From Pseudomonadota bacterium (lineage in GTDB: Bacteria; Pseudomonadota; Gammaproteobacteria; Steroidobacterales; Steroidobacteraceae), in NCBI GenBank assembly GCA_016703895.1, contig JADJBE010000003.1, forward strand, positions 1 to 64,000: a stretch of 64,000 bases of DNA, in the 5' to 3' direction. Position 1 is the first letter of the stretch; every line of letters begins with the position of its first letter. A model generated the notes under the pieces. The model ran no database searches, had not been told where the DNA came from, and was given only the letters and a program-made list of their open reading frames with translations. Shown piece by piece: positions 16,837 to 26,509 of the stretch. The translations under genes were made by a program, and so were the position numbers.

Positions 16837-18611
16837 CGGGCGATCTCGAGCGCCGACGTGTCGCCTTCCGGCAGGCCGAGCTCCCGCGAGCGCAGCAGTC
16901 TGCGCATGATCTTGCCGCTGCGCGTGTGCGGCAACGACTCGACGAATGCGATGTCGCGCGGTGCCAATGACGGTCCGAGACGACGCCGAGCGTGCGCAAT
17001 CAGCTGGCTGCGCAGCGAGTCATCTGCGTCCTCGCCGGCTCGCAGTGTGACGAATCCCTTGATCGACTCACCGGCAATCGGGTCTGGCAGACCGACTACC
17101 GCTGCCTCGATCACGGCCGGGTGCTCCATCAATACGCGCTCGATTTCGAACGGGCCTACCAAGTGGCCCGAGGTCTTGATCACATCGTCACTGCGTCCGA
17201 GGAACCAGTAGTAGCCGTCGGCGTCGCGGCGCACCAGATCGCCACTGAGGTAGAGCTCGCCCACGAAGCACTTGTCGTATCGTTCACTTTGCCCGAGATA
17301 GGTTCGGAACATCGACGGCCAGCCGCGCTGCAACGCCAGTTCGCCGCTCACATCAGGCCCCTGGAGCACCTTGATTTGTCCGTCTGCTTCGTGCTCGACG
17401 ACGCAGGCCTCGATGCCCGGCAGTGGTCGGCCCATCGAGCCGGGCTTGATCGGTTGAGATGGCGTGTTGGCGACGACGATGCCGCCCGTCTCAGTCTGCC
17501 ACCAGTTGTCTAGGATAGGCTGGCCGAGCACGTCCACTCCCCACCAAACTGCTTCGGCATTCAGCGGCTCACCCACACTGGCAATCAGCCGCAAGGAAGG
17601 ACGTCGGAATCGGTCGGCAAGTTCGCGTCCCGCTTTCATCAACAGGCGCAGCGCCGTCGGCGCTGTATACCAGACGCTGACCTGTTGTTCGTCGAGGATT
17701 CGGTACCAGCGCTCGGCCTCAAAATCGCCCGCATCGACGATCAGCGTGACTCCATGCAGCAGCGGCGCGATGACACCGTAAGACATGCCGGTGACCCAGC
17801 CGGGATCCGCCGTGCACCAGAAGATGTCCTGATCGTGCAGATCGAGTGCATATCGACCGGTCGCAAAGTGCATCAGTGCCGCGTCGTGCACATGCAGCGC
17901 ACCCTTCGGCGTGCCGGTCGTCCCACTCGTGAAGTGCAGCAGCGCGGGCAGCTCAGCCGCGGTAGGTAGTGTCGTAAACTCCTGCGACGCGGCGGTCATC
18001 AGCAATTCGTAGTTGTGAGTCACAGGGTCTTGGCTCGCCGCCTTCGTGGCCGAATCGGCGTCGAGCAACAACACGTGCTTGAGCTTTGGTAGCGCTGCGC
18101 GGATCGGCGCGATCTTGCGCCGGTAGAGGCTCGCCGACGTGACGAGGACTTCAGCCTCGCCGATCTCGAGACGCGTGCGAAGCGGTTCCGGTCCGAACGC
18201 CGTGAACAACACCGAGACGACGCACTGTGCCTTAAACGAACCGAGCACGGATTCGTAGAGTTCCGGGCGCCGCCCAGTCAGCATGAACACCCGAGTGCCT
18301 GCACCGACGCCGAGTGCGCCAAGCAGGTTCGCAAACCTGTTCGCGCGCGATGCGAGCTCAGCATACGACACGTCGCGCACGGTTCCGTCCTCAGCGACGC
18401 AGCGCAGCGCCGTACGTCGGCCGCGGCCGGCGGCGAGATGTCGATCGAGAGCAAGGCTTGCAATGTTGCCGTGCCCGCCCGCGCTGCCGAACAGCTCATG
18501 GCGGACGTCGGACCAGCGGAACTGTTGGCGTGCCTGCGCCCAGTCGCCAAGATTAGGCGGCAGTGCCAATTTCGCAGGGTCGCGAACGATGGTTGCGGGT
18601 CGATCCGTCAT
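16833..18611 (-). CDS. Acyl-CoA synthetase (acetyl-CoA synthetase-like, AMP-forming)
   Basis: This is an adenylate-forming enzyme of about 592 aa. Motifs in order are LLHFTSGTTGTPKG (ATP loop), GEPLNAEAVWWG, DNWWQTETGG, the hinge YWFLGRSDDVIKTSGHLVGP, and a C-terminal HTRSGKIMRR containing the catalytic/acetylatable Lys. It resembles acetyl/propionyl-CoA synthetases. ATG 18611 is chosen because homology starts there; the frame extends to 18671 without conserved sequence. It is the first gene of the operon with E1-alpha, E1-beta, E2 and ACP, suggesting that both acid activation and 2-oxoacid oxidation feed one acyl pool. It is divergent from PEP synthase. Confidence 0.9.
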   Translation of the reverse strand: MTDRPATIVRDPAKLALPPNLGDWAQARQQFRWSDVRHELFGSAGGHGNIASLALDRHLAAGRGRRTALRCVAEDGTVRDVSYAELASRANRFANLLGALGVGAGTRVFMLTGRRPELYESVLGSFKAQCVVSVLFTAFGPEPLRTRLEIGEAEVLVTSASLYRRKIAPIRAALPKLKHVLLLDADSATKAASQDPVTHNYELLMTAASQEFTTLPTAAELPALLHFTSGTTGTPKGALHVHDAALMHFATGRYALDLHDQDIFWCTADPGWVTGMSYGVIAPLLHGVTLIVDAGDFEAERWYRILDEQQVSVWYTAPTALRLLMKAGRELADRFRRPSLRLIASVGEPLNAEAVWWGVDVLGQPILDNWWQTETGGIVVANTPSQPIKPGSMGRPLPGIEACVVEHEADGQIKVLQGPDVSGELALQRGWPSMFRTYLGQSERYDKCFVGELYLSGDLVRRDADGYYWFLGRSDDVIKTSGHLVGPFEIERVLMEHPAVIEAAVVGLPDPIAGESIKGFVTLRAGEDADDSLRSQLIAHARRRLGPSLAPRDIAFVESLPHTRSGKIMRRLLRSRELGLPEGDTSALEIAR

Positions 18612-18795
18612 TGTGCCGCGCGGTGTAACAGGACAGGCTCCAGAGTGGCATCGAGTCGCCAATATCCTCATACCTTAGCCTTGCGCGGCGGTCGCGTGGC
18701 ATGTCGGAACATACTTAGGATCGGGCGGGATCTACGTCTCGTGCCGCGGGCAGCGGCGCGCGAGCATAGGCGCGTCATTGGTGCAGGAGATGTCG

Positions 18796-21226
18796 ATGCT
18801 TGGCACGCACCGGAACTTCGTCCGACCTTTCAGTTCGATCGGCATCGGCGACGTTGCAAGTGTCGGTGGTAAGACCGCTGCGCTCGGCGAAATGTATCGC
18901 ACGCTGGCGCCGGTCGGCGTGCAGGTGCCGAACGGCTTCGCGATCACCGCCGACGCGTACCGAGCCGTGCTCGACGATAACCAGTTGTGGCCGCGACTAA
19001 GGCAGCTGCTCGAGGGCGCGTCGTCTGCGAACGTCGAGGACTTGGCGCGCCGCGCCGCCGAAGCTCGCGCGCTCGTTGCTACGGCGCCTCTGCCGACCGA
19101 GCTCGTAGATCAGATCGTTGCGCAGTACGAAGTATTGCGTCGCGAGTATGGGGATGACGTGACGCTCGCGGTGCGCAGTTCAGCGACCGCCGAGGATCTA
19201 CCGCAGGCGAGCTTTGCGGGGCAGCACGACAGCTTCCTGCATATCGTCGGCCGCGACGCGCTGCTCGATGCGGTCCGGCGCTGCTTTGCGAGCCTGTTCA
19301 CCGACCGCGCGATTCAGTACCGGCTCAACAACGGCTTTGATCATTTCGCCGTAGCGCTGTCGGTTGCAGTAATGAAAATGGTCCGCTCCGACATTGCCTC
19401 GAGCGGCGTCGCATTTCTCGCTCGACACCGAGACCGGCTTCCGCGACGTTGTCTTGATCAACGCGACCTGGGGCCTCGGCGAAGCGCTGGTGCAAGGACT
19501 CGTCGAGCCCGATGAGTTCTATGTCTTCAAGCCAACGTTCAACGCCGGATACCGCGCAGTCCTGCGCCGCTCGCTTGGGCGTAAGGCGAGCAAGCTCGTA
19601 TACGCGCCATCGGGATCTGCAGAGGCGACTTTGGCCGTAGCAGTTCCGAGTGAGGATCGCGACCGCTTCTGTGTCAGCGAAGTGGACGTGCTCGCGCTCG
19701 CGGGTATGGTCATCGCGATCGAGCAGCATTTTTCCGCAGCCGGCGCGGCGTTGCAGGGAATGGATGTGGAGTGGGCACTCGACGGTCAAGATGGGCAACT
19801 CTATATCTTACAAGCGCGGCCTGAGACAGTGCAGTCGCACCGCACGCTAACAGCTCTGGAACGCTTCCATGTCGAGTCGCCGCCGCAGCCGCTGTTGACC
19901 GGCAGGGCGGTCGGCATGCGTGTGGCAGCGGGCGCGGCGCGGATCATTCGCACCGCCGCGCAGCTCGATAGGGTGCAGTCCGGCGACGTGCTCGTCGCTG
20001 AGACGACCTCTCCGGACTGGGGTACGGTCATGAAGCAGGCTGCCGCAATCGTCACGGCGACGGGCGGGAGAACCTGCCACGCCGCGATCGTTGCACGTGA
20101 AGTGGGCATCCCTGCGGTAGTCGGTGCGGCCGATGCCCTTGAGCTCATCAAGGACGGCGACATCGTCACTGTTTCGTGCGCAAACGGGCAGGTCGGCGAT
20201 GTCTATCCGGGCCGCGTGCCATTCAGCGTCGAACTGGTCGATCTGACCAAGTTGCCAAAGCCTAAGACCCAAATCATGATGAACGTGGGTGATCCATCGG
20301 CGGCTTTTGCACTGAGCCAACTGCCGAACGACGGCGTCGGCCTCGCGCGCATGGAGTTCATCATCGCGCAGGAGATAGGCATCCATCCACTCGCGCTGCT
20401 GCACCCGGATCGCATCGCCGACCCCAACGAGCGTGCTGAAATCGAGCGCCGGGTACGGCACGAGCGTGAGCCCGCTGACTACTTCATCAACCGGCTCGCT
20501 GAGGGGATAGCGACTTTGGGCGCGGCGTTCTACCCGCGACCCGTGATCGTGCGGCTGTCCGACTTCAAGACTAACGAGTATGCGCACTTGCTCGGCGGAG
20601 CCGCGTTCGAACCGCACGAGGAGAACCCAATGCTAGGGTTCCGAGGCGCGGCGCGCTACGTGCACCCGGCCTATGCGGAGGGCTTTGCGCTCGAGTGTGC
20701 GGCATTCCGCAAGTTGCGTGGACCGATGGGGCTGCACAACGTACAGATCATGGTGCCTTTCTGCCGCAGCGTTGACGAGGCACGCAGGGTTGTTGCGAGC
20801 CTCGAAGCACACGGACTCAAACGCGGCGATGATGGTCTTGAACTCTATGTGATGTGCGAGATTCCTAACAACGTGATCCAGGTCGCGGAGTTTGCGCAGT
20901 ACTTCGACGGGTTCTCGATCGGCTCGAACGACCTGACCCAGCTCGTACTGGGTGTCGATCGGGACTCGGCGATGGTGGCCGATGCATTCAATGAGCGCGA
21001 TCCCGGCGTCATGGCGTTCATCCGCAGCGCGATCGAAGGCGCGCATCGGGCCGGCCGACATATCGGCATCTGCGGACAGGCGCCCTCGGACTACCCCGAG
21101 TTCGCGGAATTCCTGATTGGCTGCGGCATCGACTCGATCAGTCTGAACCCGGATTCGCTCGTCGCAATCACCGAGCGCGTGTACGCGATGGAGCAGCGGC
21201 TCGGCGGCGCTCAAGGAAAGAGGTAG
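18796..21226 (+). pseudogene. ppsA: Phosphoenolpyruvate synthase, single-base frameshift
   Basis: This is pyruvate, water dikinase of about 809 aa. It has the N-terminal ATP-grasp domain (SIGIGDVASVGGKTAALGEM, LAVRSSATAEDLPQASFAGQHDS), the swivelling His domain (GGRTCHAAIVAREVGIP, phospho-His in TCHA), and a C-terminal PEP-binding barrel with FSIGSNDLTQLVLGVDRD and CGQAPSD. It makes PEP from pyruvate and ATP. The frame breaks at about 19417, where an extra C in TTTCTCG interrupts SSGVAF/SLDTETG. All other sequence is intact, so this may be a sequencing error. GGAG at 18786-18789 supports ATG 18796. Confidence 0.85.
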
Positions 21227-21230
21227 CTCG

Positions 21231-23242
21231 ATGGCTATGAGATCCCAAGCAGAACGCCGTGCGGCAATGGTGGAGCGAAACATTGCGCGGCGAGGCATTC
21301 GCTCGCCGCTCGTGCTCGAAGCGCTTGAGCGGTGCCGCGCGAGCAATTTCTGCCCGCGGCGCTCGGCGAGTTTGCCTATGACGATGCCCCCTTGCCGATC
21401 GACGAGGGGCAAACGATCTCACAACCGTACATCGTGGCACTCATGACGGAGGCGCTGGGCCTTCAAGGTGGGGAGCGCGTACTCGAAATCGGCACCGGCT
21501 CGGGCTACGCGGCCGCCGTGTTAGCGCATATTGCCAAAGACGTCTATACGGTCGAGCGCTACGGCCAGCTTGCAACCAAGGCCGCAGACACGCTGAGTCA
21601 TCTCGGCTACGGCAATGTCCATGTGTTGCATGGCGACGGTACGCTCGGCTGGCCGGAGCACGCGCCGTACGATGCCATTGTCGTTGCCGCAGGGGGGCCG
21701 AGCGTCCCGGAGGCGCTGAAGGCCCAGCTCAAAGTCGGTGGCCGGCTGGTTATCCCGGTCGGCGCGGACCGCGGGTTGCAGGAGTTGGTGCGCGTCACTC
21801 GCCGCTCACAGCACGACTACCAGCAGGAAGATCTGGCGGATGTGCGCTTTGTCCCGTTGGTCGGCGCGGAAGGTTGGGCACCAGAGCGGCCTGATGATAT
21901 TCCGCCGCCAGCACCACCTCCACGGCGACGCAGCCGAGACGCTGATCTCGAACTCGTGGAATCGATACGGGCTGCCTGCGAGCCGTTCCAGGATATTGAA
22001 ACAGTTGATCTCAACCCGTTGCTAGCGCGTATCGGTGACGCTCGCGTGGTCCTGCTGGGTGAGGCTTCGCATGGCACCTCCGAGTTTTATCGGATGCGCG
22101 AGCGCATCTCGCGCGAGTTGATCGAACGCCGGGGCTTCTCATTCGTGGCGATCGAAGGCGACTGGCCAGACGCCGCGCGCGTTGATCACTACGTCAGGCA
22201 TGCCGAGTATCCGCCGTCTGAGTGGACGGCGTTCGCGCGCTTTCCGACCTGGATGTGGCGCAACGAAGAGGTCCGACGTTTCGTTGACTGGCTGCGTGAT
22301 CACAATCAGCAGCTTGAGCCGCAGCGTCGGGTCACGTTTCGGGGACTCGATCTCTATAGCCTCTACAATTCAATACGCTCGGTGCTCGCGTATCTCGATC
22401 AGGTAGACCCCCACACGGCTCGCGTTGCACGCTTGCGCTACGGTTGCTTGACGCCGTGGGAGGCCGATCCCGCGACCTATGGTCGTGCGGCGTTGACTGG
22501 CCAATACGAGACCTGCGAAACGAAAGTCGTCGCCATGCTCAATACCCTGCGGAGCAAACAGCAGGCCTATGCAGAGCACGACGGTGAGCGCTTCCTCGAC
22601 GCGATGCAAAATGCGCAACTCGTCGCGAATGCGGAACAGTACTACCGAATCATGTATTACGGCTCGCGTGCTTCGTGGAATCTGCGCGATGGGCACATGT
22701 TCGATACGCTCAAGAATCTGCTCGAATTCTACGGACCTGACAGCCGTGGGATTGTCTGGGCTCACAACTCGCACGTTGGCGATTCCATCGCCACCGAGAT
22801 GTCGCATCGGGGTGAGTACAACATTGGTCACCTGTGCAAGCAAGAATTTGGACGAGCTGCCTTCTCGATTGGATTCGGTACTCACGATGGAACAGTCGCC
22901 GCGGCATCGGACTGGGACGGCCCAATGCAGACGATGAAAGTGACGCCTTCACTCGCTAACAGCTACGAGGCCTTGTGCCATGAAGCCGGTGAGCAGCAGT
23001 TCTTGTTGAGTTTAAGGGCGCCAAGCTCACCAGAGCTGCTTGCCGGTTTGTCGCGACCGAGACTTGAGCGCGCCATCGGCGTCATCTATCGCCCCGAGAC
23101 GGAATTGCAAAGCCACTATTTCCAGGCCGACTTGACTCGCCAGTTTGACGAATATATCTGGTTCGATCGCACCCACGCCGTCACGCCACTGCAAGTCCAG
23201 ATGCTCGCGGGTCTGCCCGACACATATCCGTTCGGGGTCTAA
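21231..23242 (+). pseudogene. PCMT-erythromycin esterase-like fusion protein, frameshifted near N-terminus
   Basis: The N-terminal ~200 residues are protein-L-isoaspartate O-methyltransferase. They include GQTISQPYIVALMTEAL, the SAM motif VLEIGTGSGYAAAVL and YDAIVVAAGGPSVPEAL. After a proline/arginine linker (PPPAPPPRRRSR) comes an erythromycin-esterase-like domain with VVLLGEASHGTSEFYRMR, VAIEGDWPDA and IVWAHNSHVGD, which carries the conserved Glu/His residues of the family. The initial segment ending LEALERC is in a different frame from the rest; restoring one G near 21329 gives LEALERVPREQF. The gene starts four bases after ppsA. The substrate of the esterase-like domain is unknown. Confidence 0.8.
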
Positions 23243-23263
23243 GCAGCGCAGGAGGATAGTGGC

Positions 23264-23401
23264 ATGGCGTGGTCTGATACAGGCTATGTGCTGAAGAAGC
23301 TCGCGTGGATGCGTAATGAGGGCATTTGGCCAAACGGCCCGCCGTTTATACGTACATGCGCGCTAAGCGTCGAGGCTCGCACGCGGGTGCATCATCGATA
23401 G
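23264..23401 (+). CDS. Small ORF or 5' remnant with strong ribosome site
   Basis: ATG 23264 is preceded by AGGAGG (23250-23255) at good spacing and opens a 45-aa frame (MAWSDTGYVLKKLAW, then NEGIWPNGPPF) ending at TAG 23399-23401. I do not recognise it. The quality of the ribosome site and the protein-like N-terminus suggest a real start. The second half (ALSVEARTRVHHR) looks non-coding, so it may be the beginning of a gene truncated by the rearrangement that also left the ferritin-like gene's extended C-terminus. Confidence 0.35.
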   Translation: MAWSDTGYVLKKLAWMRNEGIWPNGPPFIRTCALSVEARTRVHHR

Positions 23402-23428
23402 TGCGAATCCGGCCGAAGCGTTGTTCAT

Positions 23429-23887
23429 TCAAACCGGATTGCCTCGACCCCGTCGGCGCCGGACACAGCCACGCTCACTGTCAGCAGCGTGAGCGCAGCG
23501 GCGGAAGGCCCGCAGGTGGCGTTGCTGCGAGGCCTGCTGCAGATTGCGCAGCACCGCAAGAATGTCTGGACGCTGCGTCGCCTGGAGTAGGCGGTCGTAC
23601 ATTTCTCCATTGGCGATCTCCGCGGCGATCCCGGCATTGCACGCAGCCTGCAGATCTGGGCAGCGATCCACTTGACCTGGCCAAGGATTGTCGGGGATTG
23701 TGAGTCCGTAGCGAGCAAAAAGAGTACATAGCGCATCGATGTGCCGTGCCTCTGCGTCCCGAATATTACTGAAGGGCCTTACATCACCAAAGTCGGCGCT
23801 CACCTGATCGTACGTCGCCCACGCACGGTATTCGTCATCCAGAGCTTCATTGAGTGCGTCGAATTCGCATTCCGTGATGATCTTCAT
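23429..23887 (-). CDS. DUF2202 ferritin-like protein
   Basis: This 152-aa protein has a four-helix ferritin-like (DUF2202) pattern. It shows DDEYRAWATYDQVSADFGDVRPFSNI with the acidic/Tyr metal-site residues, AEARHIDALCTLFARYG (ExxH), and CNAGIAAEIANGEMYDRLL. It is probably a di-iron or metal-binding protein. The last ~20 residues (SERGCVRRRRGRGNPV) are unlike the family and suggest that the natural C-terminus was altered. AGGAGG lies six bases ahead of ATG 23887, just after the stop of the truncated ZIP gene on the same strand. Confidence 0.75.
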   Translation of the reverse strand: MKIITECEFDALNEALDDEYRAWATYDQVSADFGDVRPFSNIRDAEARHIDALCTLFARYGLTIPDNPWPGQVDRCPDLQAACNAGIAAEIANGEMYDRLLQATQRPDILAVLRNLQQASQQRHLRAFRRCAHAADSERGCVRRRRGRGNPV

Positions 23888-23890
23888 GGC

Positions 23891-24067
23891 CTAACCTCCT
23901 AAATGGAACAATCCAATGGTTGCGATTCCCGCGAGCAGCAGGACGAATTGGCGTATCGAGGCAGCGGGCCCCAGTTGTCGGTGAAGTCCGGGAATCAGAT
24001 CCGCCGCAGCGATATAAATGAAGCTGGCGGCGGCCAGTGCCAACAGGTATGGCACGACCGTAGGTGG
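23891..24067 (-). pseudogene. ZIP-family metal transporter, C-terminal fragment
   Basis: The minus-strand frame ending at TAG 23891-23893 encodes VVPYLLALAAASFIYIAAAD followed by LIPGLH and a final hydrophobic helix (QFVLLLAGIATIGLFHLGG). This is the C-terminal two helices of a ZIP (zinc/iron) permease, with the His of the LIPGLH metal site retained. Upstream the frame meets a stop at 24068-24070 and then the IS element end. About three quarters of the transporter are missing. It would have been co-transcribed with mgtA upstream and the DUF2202 gene downstream. Confidence 0.75.
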
Positions 24068-24071
24068 TTAC

Positions 24072-24165
24072 TGCGTATTCCGGTCCATGTCGGGCCACGG
24101 TTCCGGGGCATGCCGGGCCAGGATTCCGGTCGATGCCGGCCACCCTTCCGGAGCATGCCGGCAGG
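24072..24165 (+). repeat. IS21 left-end iterated repeats (4 units)
   Basis: TTCCGG cores start at 24078, 24101, 24124 and 24146, a 22-23 bp period. Each is followed by an ATGcCGGgCCA-like half. They are expected to be transposase binding sites. Confidence 0.75.
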
Positions 24166-24230
24166 GGTTGATGTAGGGCGGGTTAACCACGGCTACCGTG
24201 GTCTCTTTTCCAGTGGGAAGGGGATCGACG

Positions 24231-25659
24231 GTGGCGCAGCAGAGGTTACCCGTGCGGAAGATTCGCGAGATCTTGCGGCTCAAGGCCGATGGATTCAGTG
24301 ACCGGCAGATCGCGGCCAGTATTGGCAGTGCGCGCTCGACGGTGCAGGACTGCGTGCGTCGGGCGCGAGAAGCCGGTGTCGCTTGGCCGTTGCCGTTCGA
24401 ACTCGATGAAGCGACGCTGCAGGCGACGTTATATCGGCGCGAGGTGCCGCTATCGCGCACGCCTCAGCCCGACTTTGCCTACCTACAGGGCGAGCTAAAG
24501 CGCCGCGGCGTCACCCGGCTGCTGCTGTGGCAGGAGTACAAAGCGGTCGAGCCTGAGGGCTGGCAGTACAGTGTGTTCTGCGATCAGTACCGGCGCTGGC
24601 TGCGCACACAGGAGCTCGTCTTTCGCCAAGAGCATGTGCCTGGCGACAAGTTGTTTGTCGACTATGCCGGGCAGACGGTGTTGATCACCGATCGGCTGAC
24701 CGGCGAGACATGGGCCGCGCAGATCTTTGTGGCCACACTCGGTGCGTCTAACTACAGCTTTGTGGAGGCCACCGCCTCGCAGCAGCTCCCGGACTGGCTC
24801 GGCAGTCACGTGCGCGCGCTGCAGTACTTTGGCGGCGCCCCGCGCGCGATCGTGCCCGATAACCTGAAGAGCGGCGTCACCCAGGCGCATCGGTATGAGC
24901 CGGATATCAACCCCGCCTACCAAGAGTTCGCCGAGCATTACAACTTGGCGATCTTACCCGCACGCGTGCGCAAGCCACGAGACAAGGCGAAGGTGGAGAC
25001 CGGCGTGCTGATCGTCGAGCGCTGGATCCTGGCACGACTGCGCAACCGGGTGTTCTTTTCCCTCGAGGCGCTCAACGCGGCGATCGCCGAGCTGATCGAG
25101 TATTTGAACACCCGGCCGTTCAAGAAGCTGGAGGGCTGCCGCCGCTCGCGCTTCCTCGAACTGGAACAACCCGCGCTGCGCCCGCTACCGCTGCGAGCCT
25201 ATGAGTTTGGCGAGTGGCGCCGGTCGAAGGTGCATCCGGACTATCACATCGAGGTCGACCGCGCGTACTACTCGGTGCCGTATCGATTGATCGGCGAACG
25301 GGTCGACGTGCGCTTGAGTGCGAACGCCGTCGAGATCTTTCATCACGGCAAGCTCGTGGGCGCACATCCCCGAGCGCAGGAGCGCGGCCGGCGCTCCACG
25401 CGTCGTGCCCATCGCCCCGATCAACATGTCGCGGTGATCGAGCACACACTCACCCGTACCTTGTTGCGCGCCGCCGCGGTGGGGCCTGCCACCGTCGCAC
25501 TGATCGAACATCAAGCCAACCACCGGCGCCACCCCTGAGGAGACGCTCCGCAGTGCGCAGGGGATCTTGCGCCTGGCGCGCGACTACTCACCCGCGGCAC
25601 TCGAAGCGGCCTGTGAACGTGCGCGGCCCGGAGTATTTCCAGTGAACCCGATTGACTAA
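24231..25659 (+). pseudogene. istA: IS21-family transposase IstA, frameshifted near C-terminus
   Basis: IstA-type integrase-like transposase. It begins at GTG 24231 after GGGAAGGGG (24215-24223), with an HTH region (KIREILRLKADGFSDRQIAASIG). The rve core has acidic residues in DKLFVDYAGQTV, GGAPRAIVPDNLKSGV and PRDKAKVETGVLIVERWIL. The first frame stops at 25538. An extra T near 25526 separates it from the continuation EETLRSAQGILRLARDYSPAALEAACERARPG, ending at TAA 25657-25659. The final segment is also shorter than in intact IstA, so activity is doubtful. Confidence 0.8.
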
Positions 25660-25681
25660 CCACTCCCAAGGAGAACCGAAG

Positions 25682-26394
25682 ATGTTGACCGAACCACTGA
25701 TCCAGCAACTGCACGACCTGCGCCTCAAGGGCATGGCCGCCTCCCTCGAGCAACAGCTCAGCTCGACCAACACGACCGCCCGCTCGTTCGAGGAGCGCTT
25801 GGGTCTCATGATCCAGCACGAGATCACCGAGCGGGCGAGCTATCGGCTGGCTCAGCGCCTGCGCTGGGCCAAGCTGCCGATGGCGGCGTGCCTGGAAGAT
25901 CTCGACACGTGCACCGCCAGAGGCGTCGACCCGGCGCAACTCGCCCAACTCACCGATCTCGCCTGGATCAAGCAGCACCTGAACGTGCTCTTGACTGGGC
26001 CGACTGGTGTGGGTAAGTCCTACCTCGCCGCCGCACTCGCTCACGCCGCCTGTCGCGGCTCATCGATGAACTCACCCGCTACAGCGCGATGCAGAAGCGT
26101 TCGGCGCTGTTCAAGCAGCTCGCCCGTGCCGACTTGCTCGTGCTCGATGACTTCGGTCTTGCACCCCTGTCAGACCAGACCGTCAGAGACTTGTTAGCGA
26201 TCCTGGACGACCGTTACGACCGCGCATCCACGCTCATCACCAGCCAGTTGCCGCTCGATCAATGGCACGCCTATCTCGGTGACCGTACTGTCGCCGATGC
26301 CATCCTCGATCGCCTCGTGCACAACGCCTACAAAATCAACCTCAAGGGCGACTCGATGCGCAAAGCCAAGAACGCTCAACGAAGAAATCATTGA
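25682..26394 (+). pseudogene. istB: IS21-family helper ATPase IstB, internal frame-disrupting deletion
   Basis: The AAA+ helper starts at ATG 25682 after AAGGAGA. It has the N-terminal helical domain (LHDLRLKGMAASLEQQL) and Walker A GPTGVGKSYLA. The frame is lost after ALAHAACR. It resumes in another frame with RLIDELTRYSAMQKRSALFKQL, Walker B LLVLDDFGLAP and the sensor region STLITSQLPLDQWHAYLG. The roughly ten residues normally lying between HAACR and RLIDEL are missing, indicating a small deletion. Together with the damaged istA this makes the element non-autonomous. Confidence 0.8.
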
Positions 26395-26451
26395 CGAGAA
26401 GTTCGTTCTCGATGACAGTTCTCATCCCGCCCAACATCGGCCCGGCATCAA

Positions 26452-26507
26452 CCGGAACGGTGGCCGGGCTTGCTCGGAATGCTGGACCGGCATGACCGGA
26501 ATACGCA
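26452..26507 (-). repeat. IS21 right-end iterated repeats (3 units)
   Basis: CCGGAA/TCGGAA cores start at 26452, 26474 and 26496, exactly 22 bp apart. They are in inverse orientation to the left-end array. The outermost unit contains the terminal inverted repeat. Confidence 0.7.
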
Positions 26508-26509
26508 CG

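Larger units (their letters stand above)
24072..26507. mobile_element. IS21-family insertion sequence, defective
   Basis: The 2,436-bp element is bounded by inverted ends TGCGTATTCCGGTC (24072-24085 and complement 26494-26507) and carries istA and istB in the usual order. Both ends contain arrays of TTCCGG..ATGCCGG units typical of IS21 transposase sites. Both genes carry frame-disrupting changes. No clear target duplication is visible. It sits two bases after the mgtA stop and against the truncated ZIP gene, so its arrival was probably accompanied by a deletion. Confidence 0.85.
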
